Assembly (NCBI GenBank): GCA_033239525.1
Contig: BSYO01000019.1
Location: 5,213,087-5,277,086, forward strand
Direction: 5' to 3'
DNA from: Nepenthes gracilis
Taxonomy: Eukaryota; Streptophyta; Magnoliopsida; Caryophyllales; Nepenthaceae
Length of the DNA stretch: 64,000 nucleotides
The notes under the pieces were generated by a model. It had not been told where the DNA came from. It made no database searches and saw only the letters and a list, made by a program, of their open reading frames with translations. The stretch's first letter is position 1, and each line of letters starts with the position of its first letter. This document shows, one piece after another, positions 11,481 to 22,770 of the stretch. The translations under genes and the position numbers were made by a program.

Positions 11481-14400
11481 TCACAAGGAGTAGCAGGCTG
11501 GGCGAAAGAAATAGTGCGAGAAGACAACGTAATTAGCTTTAGCAATAATGACCTGAGCTATGTAATCTCCCCCCACGCAGATCCCTTGTTGTATCCACGC
11601 TCATTTCGGATGATAGTATCGACTACCAACAGAAACGAATTTTCATTGATAATGGAAGTTCTCATAATTTGCTTTACCTTGATGCATATTTTAAACATGG
11701 TTTAAAAAAGAGTTAGTTGAAACATATCAAAGGCCCTCTCTTTGACCTTTACAACGAACTAGTGGACGTTCAAGGAACGGTCCAGTTGAAGGTCACCCTG
11801 GGCATGTATCCAAGAACAGCGAGTCATACACTCACATTCTTAGTTATTGACCTACCTTCCGTGTACAACGCAATTCTAGGTAGCCCGTTCCTAACAACAA
11901 TTGGAGCCGCCACTTTAATACCACATCTCAAGATAAAATTTCCAATCGTATGCAGTATTGGTGAAGTGCTGGGTGACAAGTCAATGGAAGGACATGCTAC
12001 GTGTCCCAGATCACTTTAAGTGGTAGCATGAAAGCGGCAAGAGAGCTTGACCATCGAGATGAAGCAACCCTATAGTAAGCAGTCTGGTGAAGCAACCGAT
12101 CTAATCCTACTAAATTCGGAGGACCCGGAGAGATGTGTACAGATAGGGGGCTCACTCACCACGACACTGCGCGACGAGCTGGTCATGTTCTTACGACAAA
12201 ATACTAATGTCTTTGCGTAGACCCCTACTGACATACCTGGGATTCTAGCCAGAATAATGGTCCACAAGTTGGGCCTCAATCCCGACCGCAAGCCTATTAG
12301 CCTGAAGCGGATGAACCACTCTGTGAAAAAGTTGATCGCCATTCGAGAGGAGATAAAGAAGCTGTTAGATGCCGACTTCATTAGGAAAGTCCAATACCCG
12401 AATTGGCTCTCCAACATCGTCCTAGTAAAGAAAAGTAATGGAAAATGACAAATGTGCATCGACTTCACCAACGTTAACAAAGTCTACCCAAAAGACAGCT
12501 TTCCTTTACCCAAGATCGACCTGTTGGTAAACTCAACATTTGGACACGAGCTGCTAAGCTTATGGACGTGTACTCGGGCTATAATTAGATCCGAATGACG
12601 AGGAGCACCCTTCATTGATGACAGATCAAGACACTTACTGCTATAAAGTTGACCGACATAAACACGCGCTACCCATATGCAGGGAAGTTAGCCTTAGTGG
12701 TTGTCTTCTCTGGGTGTAAATTGAGACCTTACTTCAGGGCTCATTGTGTAGTAGTCCTAATTGACTAGCTTCTGAAAAGTATTCTGTAGAAAGCTGACAT
12801 TTCTGAATGGCTGGTAAAGTGGGCTATCAAATTGGAAGAGTTCGATATTGAATTCTAGCTTAAGCCAACCATCAAGGGGCAGGCTCTGGCCGACTTCATC
12901 ATCGAGACCACAACACCAATTTCTAATGAACAATTCACTGAGGATGAAAGATTACACGGGAAAGAGCCAAAATGGGTTTTAAACATGGACGGGTCGTTTA
13001 TGGACTCAAGCAGTAGCGCTGGAGTGGTCCTAAGGACCATTGAAGAGTTTGAGGTGAAGTACTCCCTTAGACTCAACTTCTTGGCCATTAATAATGTTGC
13101 TGAGTTTGAAACCCTGTTAGTTGGGCTAAGACTAGCAAAAGAGTGCTCCGCCAGATGACTAACCGTCTACAACGACTTTGAGCTGGTCGTTAACAAGGTA
13201 AACAGGAGCTTCGAGGAGTACAACCCTTACTTAGCCAAATACTTGGCTAAGATGAAGGAAGCCAGTCGGAGATTTGACAAGATGACCATGATCCACGTTT
13301 TCCAAACTAAAAACTGGAAGGCTAACCAACTAGCTAGGGTAGCGGTGGCCAAAAACCCAGAACAGTACTTGAGAGACATGCGGGAGGTCCTGAGCACTCC
13401 CAGCATGGAGGAATAAGTAGCAATACAAATCTTCAACACGGAAAGCTGGATGACGCCTTACTAGAGATTCTGGATGGACGGAGCATTGTCAGATATTGTG
13501 GATGAAGCTAAGCGCGTCATGAAGATGGCCAGCTGGTACACTATGGTCGATAGATGGTTATATCACCGTGGCTACTCGATTCCATACCTCAAATGCTTAA
13601 CTCCTGAGGAGGCTGACTACGCCTTGAGCGAAGTCCACCTTGAGATTTGCGAGTCACATATGGTCGTAAAAACCTAACTTTCAAAATCATGTGTCAAGGA
13701 TATTATTGGCCAACGATGAAGAAAGATGCCCTCAACTTCGTGAAGAAGTATAAAAATTGCCAGCTTCATGGTAATCTTCACCATCAGCCGCCCACTGAGC
13801 TGAGGACTTTTCATACTCCTTGGCCTTTCACGCAATGGGGGCTCGAAATTCTCGGCCAATTTCCCATTGTTGCTGGACAAAGGAAATGTATCATTGTGGA
13901 CATCGACTACTTCCTCAAGTGGGTCGAAGCCTCCTCGTTAGCCAAGATCACCAAGCACAAGGTTTTAGAATTAGTTCGCTGGAGTATAATCAGCAGATTT
14001 GGCATTTTCGAAGTCATAGTGACTGATAATGGAACCCAATTTTCAGAATACTCTTCACCAAGTATTGTACCAATCTAGCATCAGAGTAGTTCACACTTCG
14101 GTGGCATACCCACAAGCTAATGGACAGGTAGAGGTTACAAACCACACGTAACTCCATGGTCTAAAGACCAAGCTAAAGGATGTAGGGGTCTTCTGGGTTG
14201 ACGAACTGCTCTCCGTCCTATGGTATTACTGGACGACTCCAAAGGAACCGACTCGCTAGACGCCTTTCAATCTCTACTACGTGACTGAAGTAGTAATTTT
14301 GGTTGAGATTGGGTTTCCAAGTCTTAGGGCCTAGTCCTTCGACCTACAAGGTAACTCTCAAAAAATTTGGGAACACCTAAACTTGTTATAGGAAGCTTGC

Positions 14401-14679
14401 GACGCTACCAGGCCACGGACAACAGCCTACCAACAACAAGTCGCACGCTATTACAACAAGAAGGTAAAAGCGAGGCACTTCAAAATTGGGGACTTGGTCT
14501 TGCGAAAGATCGAACCTGTGGAAAAGACCACCAATCGGAATAAACTTTTCCCAAATTGGAAAGGCCCTTTCCTAGTCTCAGCCGTTATGCGGAATGGAGT
14601 ATACAAACATTGGACCCAGAACAGCAAGTTGGCTCCACGGACGTAGAACGCGGTCCACCTCGAGCGCTACTTCCAGTAA
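11481..14679 (+). pseudogene. pol: Element A pol, broken, with RT catalytic core deleted
   Basis: The protease part keeps FIDNGSSHNLLY (near 11640) and YNAILGSPFL (near 11870). RT fingers are at 12257-12480 (NWLSNIVLVKKSNGK). The RT then breaks off at DQDTYCYKV (near 12630) and resumes at a connection/RNase H segment (INTRYPYAGKLAL, near 12660). The stretch that should hold the Y[VI]DD motif is absent. The extra RNase H domain (12960-13260) has NMDGSFM and NVAEFE, but the third acidic motif reads YNDFELVVN. The integrase zinc region is at 13474-13720, and the core (IIVDIDYF, VTDNGTQFS) at 13870-14050. It ends in LERYFQ and a stop at 14677-14679. Many stops interrupt it. Confidence 0.9.
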
Positions 14680-14859
14680 GGTCACGGGTAGGTTATTCAT
14701 ATGTATGCTTGCACATATTGTTTATCATTGATAAAAGTACATATTTTTTTCCTTATTTGTACTGTGTCCTTTTCTTTTCCATATGCATGTGTGTCTGCTT
14801 GCAAGGTTATATGACCTAAATTGCCCCTAAGTCGGATGAATTTTTACATGCTTATAACT

Positions 14860-15096
14860 AAACCCTGATCATCCAGGCGACCCATGAGTAGTCAAAATTA
14901 AACCTTGGTCATCTAGGCGGCCTATCAGTGGTCGTAATAAAATCCTAGTCATCCAGACGACCTATTAACGTTTGAATTAAACCCTGATCATCTAGGCGGC
15001 CCATCAGTAGTCTTAAAAAAACCTTGGTCATCCAGGGGCCTATTAACAGTTGAATTAAACCTTTATCATCCAAGTGGCCCATTTGCGGTCAAAATT
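14860..15096 (+). repeat. 40-bp tandem array after element A pol, six units
   Basis: Six units of 39-40 bp follow the pattern 'aaaccttggtcatc-aggcggcc-atcagt-gtc-aatt'. The reverse complement of the array in element C (36142-36342) gives the same unit, and element D has a degenerate form. The array lies between the convergent ends of pol and the antisense ORF. No coding role is visible. Confidence 0.8.
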
Positions 15097-15471
15097 TTCG
15101 GAGCTTAAATAGCACACGTGATAACCTCCTATTCAAGGAGATAGTGTGGCATTCAACGATGGTTGATAGGAGTAGAAGTGCTCCATTCAAAAGCCGGATG
15201 ACCAGGTTCACACTTAGGCGGCGTCGCCAAGCCTTTACTTAAGTACAAGTGTAGAACAGGCTTAACCCGACATCATGATTCACCTCGATGTCTTCTCTAG
15301 GATTTAAGTCCATTAGAGAAAGCCATAAATGCCTCAATAAAGGTGGATGGCCAACTTGCTTGCAACGCACTATCTTGGTCCGACAACGCGACAAGCAATT
15401 GAAACACGGCGACAAAGGCAAACACACATCAAATCAATAAAAATCTCATTTTATTAATTGAATCTATACAC
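15097..15471 (-). other. Element A: gap between 40-bp array and antisense ORF, with aORF poly(A) signal
   Basis: There is no gene. The minus strand has AATAAA at 15450-15455, about 17-22 nt past the stop of the antisense ORF (15472), a plausible poly(A) signal. The rest is low-information element DNA. Confidence 0.45.
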
Positions 15472-17498
15472 TTACAGCGACTTCAAAAAGTAAGGAGTAT
15501 AAAATCTACGGATGAGTAGAGCTCCCAAAGGGAGGAGGTGGCGGCCCCTAGCCACTCCGAGATTGTCCCATGAGGCTCTTGTGATGCTGGGCAGAACAGT
15601 TGATGGGTCAAGATACTCTACAGGAAAGTTGGGGTCCACCAACCGTACAATGCATCGGCAAAGGTTGACACCTTCCCACAACTGTACCACCAACATATCG
15701 GAGACCTCATGGGGGCATATACGAGTAGTCAACTCGTTCTCTAGTGATGTCATTTGTCCCACAAGTTGGTTGATACTCCTCACCACTTGGTCATTTTCCT
15801 TTTTTAGCAGGGCGTTCTCCTCTCTCAGTCTACCATTCTCCTCCTCCAGACTTGGCATTCTCCGCCTCCAAACTTGACAATATAGATTGGAGAGCGGCTG
15901 TGTCCTCCTGGTGCTCCGCTCTCTGCAATTCCATCTCCTTCTCAAACCAAGCGATCTCCCTATCTCAGTCATAGATCATCAGGTCCCTTTGGCGCAGCAC
16001 TTTACTAATTGCGCCAATTTCTTTCTCTTCCTGCAGAGACCAAACACATCAAGTAACAACAACAGAGAGGAAAATGAGAAGGAGATTGGCAGAGATTTAC
16101 TTGCCAGACTCGGCGCATCGGCCTCACTGGCCTGCTGTGAGACCTAGGCTCCGGCGGCGGAGGACGGGGAACTGCAACCTCCTAAACAAACACAGCAGCG
16201 ACCTCCACCACAGACTCATCCAACAACTCCATCATGGAGTCCTTTAACTCAACAGGCTCTCCAGTGGCTGGCTCCTCCGGCACAGTGTGTGGCTCCAAAA
16301 TCGACTCCTGTAGCTCAGTCTGCATCTCCACAGCTAGTGGCTCAACAGCCGGCTCTAGTATCTCAGTCGGCAGCTCAGTAGATGGCTCCTGCAGCTCAAC
16401 TCACGGCTCATTAACTGGCTCCAGCAACTTAACCAGCGGCTCGGTAGATGGCTCCCGCGGCTCAGCTCGTGGCTCACCAGCTGGCTCCAGCATCTCAGCT
16501 GGCGGATCAAAAGCCAAATCCTCCGGCTCATATTATGGCTCCAACACCGGCTCCACCCACGCAGGCTGTACCAAAACAATGGCACTACTCACCCCAGTGT
16601 GCAACATGTCGGCGTATGCCTCTAGAGCCAGCTCAGCTTCAACTCCTGAGCGGCCACCCATTCCTACAAGGCACCCAGCTGCCACGTAATCTGGCCCAGA
16701 GGAGGACGAAGAAGGCTGCACCGTTGCAGCCCTCTTTGTTTTGGATTGGTGGGAGCGGGGTCAATAGAAGGTGCACCGACATCACCAAGGATCATGGCTC
16801 CGCTTTCCTTTACCTCTGAGAGGCGCCGGCGGCAGAGTCCTGAACTTCTGAACTGGAGAAGGAGATCCCCAACGTGCTCTCTTGGCCTTCTCTCGAGAAA
16901 TCGAGTGGTCTCTCCTAAACTTGTCAGGGTTCTCCCTCACAAGCTCCAAAAGCTTTGCCATGGCAGCAATCTCTGCCTTCTTCACCGTCCCGGTGAAGGC
17001 CTTCGAAACTTTGCCCCAATCCCAAGACAAGGGCCGCGTATCAACAACACGGACGAAGAAGAAGTGATTCTTCCAATTCTTTAATGAGTCGTAGATGGCC
17101 TGGTTGATCGGAAAGTCTCTGGGGGACAGAGAAATCTAGTCCCCACTCTATGTAAAGCGAAACATCACCCTAACAGCATCTACTGTCTTCATACGGGAGT
17201 GATGGCGCATGAAAATACACAATGAACAAAGATATCGCATGACATTAGCGTGGAGCCGTGCAACAGGCACTTAGAGAGCAGCAAGGATGTCAAGCAACTC
17301 CTGAGGAACTGGGAGACGAAACCTACTCCTCAAATGGGCCTCATAAAGAGCGATACAACCCTCAAGAGGAAAACAAGCCCTGTCTAGCTCGCCGGGTATC
17401 ACCGAGATGATCTGCTATGGAATGTTAAACTCCACGTATAACTCTCTAACCTCACCAGGTGTGAGCACAGAAGTGATCTCCGTAACAGAAGGGGCCAT
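15472..17498 (-). pseudogene. Element A antisense ORF (aORF), broken
   Basis: The start ATG at 17498 reads MAPSVTEITSVLTPGEVREL. It aligns with the aORF of element C at 22771 and 24988 (STGEVRKLYV). The N-terminal third (17498-16780) then shows the pattern of a protein family often annotated as putative gypsy-type transposon: PGE-x-DRA near 17390, a short hydrophobic segment, then WDWGKVSKAF (17030-17000). The middle (16700-16200) is an acidic EP-rich repeat region (units like EPREPSTEP). A coiled coil follows (15870-15740, EEENGRLREENALLKKEND). It ends in the conserved EGVNLCRCIVRLVDPNFP and a stop. Frameshifts and stops interrupt it. The family is known from Tat-type elements; its biochemical role is unknown. 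Confidence 0.75.
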
Positions 17499-17811
17499 GG
17501 GAATGCAAGCGAGAAAGCAAACGACACAACATTTAGAATTTTTCAGGAAAGAAAGTCGAAGGAAAGCGTGGAAAGTTCCAAAAGTAACGGACGGACAACT
17601 TAAAGGAGTGTGAACATTGGAGAAGATGAACCATCTCGTAAACAGGTGCCCATTATTACTGACACGTGCCATTTCATGAATGGGTGTAGTCGAAATGGAT
17701 CCTCTAGCGCATTAATTACCAGTATCGAAATTCACTACATACAGACATGTGGCCAACTTTTGGATTGACAGTCCGGTGGCATGATGGCACATCGTTTTAA
17801 CTCTCGCAGTA

Positions 17812-18340
17812 CTCAAAATTTTGGCCTAGACGGTCAACAAATCCGGTCAACGCCTCTTTTAGCAAGTTCTCTAGATTTTGACCTAGACAGTTAACGAATC
17901 TTGTCAACGCCTCCTTCAGCCATTCTCTGGATTTTGGGTCAGACAATCAACAAATTCGGTCAATGCCTCCTTCAGCAAGTTTTCTGGATTTTAGCCTAGA
18001 CGGTTAATGAATCCAGTCAACGCCCCCTTCAGTAAGTTCTCCGAATTTTGGCCTAGACGGTCAATGAATCCGGTCAACTCCTCATTTATTAAGTTCTCCG
18101 AATTTTGGCCTAGACGATCAACGAATCCGATCAATGCCTCCTTTAGCCGTTCTTCTGATTTTAGCTCAGACAGTCAACAAATTCAGTCAATGCTCCTTCA
18201 GTCAGTTCTCCAAATTTTGGCCTAGATTGTCAACGAATTTGGTCAGTGCCTCTTTTAGCTAGTTCTTCGGATTTTGGCCCAAACGGTTAACAACTCCGAT
18301 CAATGAAACTCTAAGCCAGTTCTCTAGATCTTGGCTTTAC
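17812..18340 (-). promoter_or_regulatory. 57-bp tandem array with paired TTGACC boxes upstream of element A aORF
   Basis: About nine and a half units of 56-57 bp run from 17812 to 18340. Read toward the aORF (minus strand), the best units contain two TTGACC-type boxes 13 bp apart (TTGACCGGATTTGTTGACC), followed by 'gtctaggccaaaat' and 'cggagaact'. Element C has the same unit at the same distance class upstream of its aORF. TTGAC[CT] is the W-box bound by plant WRKY factors. I infer an enhancer/promoter role for the aORF. Some boxes have decayed by transitions. Confidence 0.6.
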
Positions 18341-18478
18341 GATCAGCTACTACACGCCGCATGATGAACGGACCAAGAGTTTTTGCCAGTTTCCTCACCA
18401 GGAAGGTAATTCAGCTACTTGCGTCCCATCTTGAATATGTTTTTGGCCGGAATCCCAGGCCACCAGCATAGGGTGTAG

Positions 18479-19451
18479 TCATGTGTACGCCAGTAGTGGG
18501 CTGGCTTAAGAATGAGGAATGGCTCAAATCTACAACGGCCCATTAGTGCCTGGATAGTCAACGCTTACTGTTGACCGGTCGAAAGGCCAATGAGTCAGGA
18601 GAAGCCCAAGAGCAGAACAATCCATTTGGATTCAAGACAGTCAACGCTTTCATTAACTGGAATCATGCAAGATGATCAATGCTTCTATTGACCGAAAGTA
18701 TGACTAGTAGGGCGTCTACAGACCAAGCCTCAAGTGGGCCAAGCCTATTTTGGTCCACACGACCGTCCTTGACGAGCAACGATCTTCTCTCCCGATTTAG
18801 CACCGTTCACAAAAGGCAATCTCAATGGTAACGATCATCAGCGGATTCAACGCTTATCCCTAAAGGAATGTGCTAGAATTCTTTCATTGTCTGCTGAAAA
18901 TCCTAATGGTTATAAAACGCGAAGGAAGATAATCAAATTCAGCAACCATTACTACCATAAAAGTTTCATGCCAGAAAGGACAATAATTTCAACAAAGTAC
19001 AGGAATCAAGCCCTTCTCATAAGAAAGGTACTCAAAGCAGCGCCTATAAAAGACCACGGAGTCCTCATTCCATGGCACGCCTTCATTCACCTACAATAAG
19101 CTCACAAGCTTCAAATTGCAAATGCTTTCTCTCTCTTTGCCACTACGTTCCCAATGAACACAGTACTTAGAGCCAGTACTCCTCACGAGCCAACAAAGCC
19201 TCTCTTAATAAGAGCACTCACCTATTTTAAATACTTTCTGCATTTCCTTGCATTCATTACTTTCACCTTCTTAATTCAAATGCTATTTGCTGACTTGAGT
19301 ATTGGAGTATTTACAGTAGAATAACCTCACGCCATCACCTAACATCTCATTTGTAGTTGTGGTGTGCAGGATTCAGACTCAGTGGATGGAGTCGGACTCA
19401 GACAACCGACTTGATCCGAATCTGTTCAAAATTTGGATCCAGAACACATCA
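18479..19451 (+). repeat. 3' LTR of element A
   Basis: It has the same length as the 5' LTR (973 bp), with TATA box TATAAAA at 19045-19051. Its first dinucleotide has mutated from TG to TC, and it ends ACACATCA before the TSD. The expected polypurine tract just upstream is degenerate ('catagggtgtag'). Confidence 0.92.
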
Positions 19452-19456
19452 ATGTC

Positions 19457-20488
19457 AAACCGAAATTTAAATTAAAATAAATATTTTATATATAGATATG
19501 CAATCAAAAAATAATTTCTCATAAATAACAATTTAATATATTTTAATAATATATTTTTTTATCTTTTTTAGATAATTTTTTTATGAAAATATAATTTGGA
19601 AAAATAAATTTTTTAAAACAAAATATATCTTGTTGAACTCAATCTCATAGAAAAATTAAAAAAAAAAACAATTCCATTCTAACTATTTTCGATCTTAATC
19701 AAGATCTATTCGATAATTAATTCTCGACCCATAATTATAATTTTTTCTTATTTATTAGAATTATAAAGATCTATCCATTTTTGATATTATTCTAAGAATT
19801 TAACTTTTAAAATTAGAAATCTAATCTTATAAAGTACTAAACAATAATAATAAAATTAGGTATGAAATTATAATTATAATTCTAAATTTTAATTCTAATT
19901 CTGTTTTTCAAGCTGGGTATGTCATTTTAAAAATCCTGCAATCGAATTTCAACGAATTTAAAACCAACCAAACGTGAAAAAAATTATAAATTTCTCCAAT
20001 TTTTTTTAGTTTTTTCTCTTAAAATATCCTCGTACTAAAAAAATAATAAAAAATATTCATTTTCAAACTGAATTAATCATATATAATGAGAGAACGATTA
20101 GTACATTATTCTGTATTCTCCACTATATTCAATGCTAGATGACAACAACGTGTTGCTTGAATATATTATAGTGTACGATATTATATTATAGTATAGTTAA
20201 ATTTAATATATCTTCCACTTTATATGTAAATTTTAAAAATATATATTTAATTTGTTGGAAAATGATTTTAAAAATATTGTATACAAAACTTAAAAAAATT
20301 TTAAAAATTTATTGTATACGAAGGATTACAAAACTTATGTAGAAGCAGTCTGCTTGATATAAGTAATTATATTATATCGATTTAAGGATATATTATTACC
20401 CAGTTAAGATTGACATATTCTTATATAAGCTTCTGAAAGTAATGGCATGGCAAATTATTTAATATACTGAGAGCATTATTATTGTTAT
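19457..20488 (+). repeat. Core repeat copy 1, part 2
   Basis: It continues the core repeat after element A and matches 57251-57360 and 58487-59478 (shared 'agatatgcaatcaaaaaataat', 'caagctgggtatgtc', 'gataagtaattatatta'-like stretches). It is AT-rich and non-coding. Element C interrupts it at 20489. Confidence 0.75.
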
Positions 20489-21475
20489 TGATGCGTCTTA
20501 GATCAAAATTTCGAATGGGTTCTGGTCGAGTTTTTTGTCGGATTTTGGTATCCGTCCGCTGAGTTTAAGATCTTACACACCACAATTTCAAACAATAGGT
20601 CAGGTGACGGCGGAATTTGACTCTACCAAAAATATTCTGATGCTCAAATCAGTAAATAGCCTTCCAAAGATTAGAAGGAAAGATATAGTGAATGCAAAGA
20701 TGGATGCTGGAAGTGTGTTGGGAACAACTGTGGGAGGTGCACTCGTGGAGAGAGTGACTTTGATAGTGGATGCTCGTAAGAAGCAGTGTCTCTTAGTACC
20801 GAGCTCGTTGGGAGCAAGCAGTGGAGAAGACGTTGGGGTGTTCTGAGAGCTTTCAGAGCTTTTGATAAATTTAGTATGCAAGAGCATTTTTGTATGGCAG
20901 AGAGCGTAGAAAGCTTCTGTAAGCTTGAGTATGCTAGAGGGCACTTAGTGCGCGAGAAAGCATGCTTGTGAAGTGAATCCTCATGGCCTTTTATAGCTGT
21001 GGGCTTCCATTGTCTTCCCTACGTGGCAAGGTAAGATGCCCGCCTACTGTGGGGGTCGTTGCCTTCCCCAACATGGGCGCGGGCACAATTCTAGGCTGCA
21101 ACTGTCAGGAATGAGGATTCATTTCCTTTCATGGAGATACCGCGTGCAGTGGCTGTTAGGACACTCTTTGAGGATTGCACGCTAATTTATACGCCTTCCT
21201 TTCGGGATGTACTCTATTTCTGGGATACTGCCATTACCGGTGAGATTGTCTTTCTTGGAGGTTCGGAGAATTAGGGTTATCGACCATTGAAGCTTGGGAA
21301 GGTGAGCATGGACCAATTTAGCCATGGGCTATGACTATCTTGGGCTGCGTCCAACTTGCTTGCTACTTTCTCGGTCAACGGCAACATTGACCATCCTAGG
21401 TACAAATGGGCCGTTGTTGATTTTAGACCACTTGCCCTTTTTGGGCCGACTTGCTACTGATTGGCGTCGTCATCA
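20489..21475 (-). repeat. 3' LTR of element C
   Basis: It pairs with 42091-43070. The minus-strand TATA box TATAAAA is at 20989-20995. The shared text is extensive but diverged, roughly 80-90 percent by eye. Short ORFs inside (for example 20535-20846) are by-products of LTR sequence. Confidence 0.9.
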
Positions 21476-21487
21476 CTAGCCCCCCAT
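21476..21487 (-). other. Polypurine tract of element C
   Basis: The minus strand reads ATGGGGGGCTAG directly before the 3' LTR start TGATGACG. This is the expected plus-strand priming tract and fixes the orientation. Confidence 0.75.
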
Positions 21488-22108
21488 GCTAGTGGCCTCA
21501 GATTTGGCCTCCAAGATGTTTATGATGGGACACGTCGAGCTGTGTTGTTCCCTCAGGTCTACCACAGAATCTCCTTTCCATTATTCTTGGCGTGATTCCC
21601 TTACCTTTTGGATTTTTTACACATTTACCAATACTATTGCCTTTTTGCATTTAGTGCTTCCGTTTGTTCTACAAATTGGGGAGCTTTCGGTATTCCTTAG
21701 CATCACCTTTCCACGATGCCTAGTGTGATGCCTTGAGAGCTAGGCTTTGCCGGGGAGCTTACTACTCCAGCTGCTAGTTCGGAGCTCATGCGGTTCATGC
21801 CTTCTAGCACTGCTGCTTTAAGTTGAGGAGTCTGAACTGCTTTAGTCCCCCCTTGTCGTCCGAGATGCCGCTTTGGTCACCTCTTTTAGTGGGGGTGGTT
21901 GTTGTCAAGATTCGAATGTGGGTTCGCGCTTCCTCCCCTCCATTCAAAGCCTTGATAAATCTCTCTTCCTCTTCCTATGAGTACTATCATGTATTGGCCC
22001 ATCCTGGCCGTGTAACTCGTAAGGAGAAAGTTAATGAGAAGATTTGTAGTTGTTTTTATCTCTCATTACTAAGCATGCTCCCCTATCTTTTATTTTCGCT
22101 TTGGATCC

Positions 22109-22440
22109 GTTGACCATGTCGTTTGAATTTAGCGAGTGGAGTGAAAGTGAATGCAAACCAGATTTATTGACCGTAATGCCTAAATCCGGAGGATAGAGGA
22201 GAGGTGAGAGTTGACCGGATTTGTTGATCGTGAAGTTAAAATTCGGAGAGCTGAGCAGAAGAGAGCATTGATCAGATTCATTGATCACGACGTTAGAAAT
22301 CAGACGCAGAGTGGAGGAGAAAGTTGACCGGATTTGTTGACCGCAATATTAGAATCCGGAGAACTAAGTGGTTGTGCTAGTTGATCGGATTCATTGACCG
22401 TTACACTAGAATTCAGAGAATGGTGTGCGTTGAGATTGAC
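22109..22440 (+). promoter_or_regulatory. 57-bp array with paired TTGACC boxes, element C copy 1
   Basis: About six units of about 57 bp. The fullest ones read GTTGACCGGATTTGTTGACC and later 'aatccggagaact'. This is the same unit as in element A (17812-18340), although the two elements are otherwise diverged. It lies 330 bp upstream of the aORF ATG (22771). The W-box-like core suggests WRKY-type control; that is inference. Confidence 0.65.
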
Positions 22441-22680
22441 GCGTCGTTCCGTTATTTCGCCAGACAGGCAATCGAAGAGCTGTTGAGCCATTTCGGGACT
22501 CCTGCTACTTTGAGTGACTCATTGTTCTCTGCCACGTGTCGCCATGTAGGAAAGTTACAATCTCGGTAATTAATTCACTAGAGAATTCGACCTGACTGCG
22601 CCATCTTCAAAATTGACACATGTTCGTTATAATTGCCGCATATTTTCGATGCACTACTATTATTTGATGGCGGCGACCTT

Positions 22681-22688
22681 TATAAAAG
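22681..22688 (+). promoter_or_regulatory. TATA box of element C aORF1, copy 1
   Basis: TATAAAAG lies 90 nt upstream of the ATG at 22771, in a GC-richer context (gcgacctttataaaagcc). The second duplicate has it at 24897-24904. The corresponding spot in element A is decayed. Confidence 0.6.
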
Positions 22689-22770
22689 CCTTGTGATCGT
22701 TCAAATTTTCTCACTCCTTTGTTCCTCTAGAAAAATTCTTGAGTCTTTGTCTCTCCTCTTGCTCGCTTCC

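Larger units (their letters stand above)
8817..19451 (+). mobile_element. Element A: Ty3/gypsy Tat-like LTR retrotransposon, full length but inactive
   Basis: Two 973-bp LTRs (8817-9789 and 18479-19451) flank a 10.6-kb element. Flanking 5-mers are ATGTT (8812-8816) and ATGTC (19452-19456), a TSD with one mismatch. Copy 2 of the core repeat shows the empty site near 57250. Order: LTR, primer-binding site, gag, PR, RT, RNase H, INT, 40-bp array, antisense ORF, 57-bp array, LTR. By eye the LTRs differ at roughly one base in seven, mostly transitions, so the insertion is old and was probably methylated. Confidence 0.93.

Noticed and set aside
16234..16689. A Ser/Gly-rich plus-strand ORF of 151 codons
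   Set aside because: It is the shadow of the EP-rich repeat region of the element A antisense ORF on the minus strand.
17812..18340. The 57-bp array as a CRISPR array
   Set aside because: The units are contiguous with no unique spacers, are degenerate, and lie in a plant retrotransposon.
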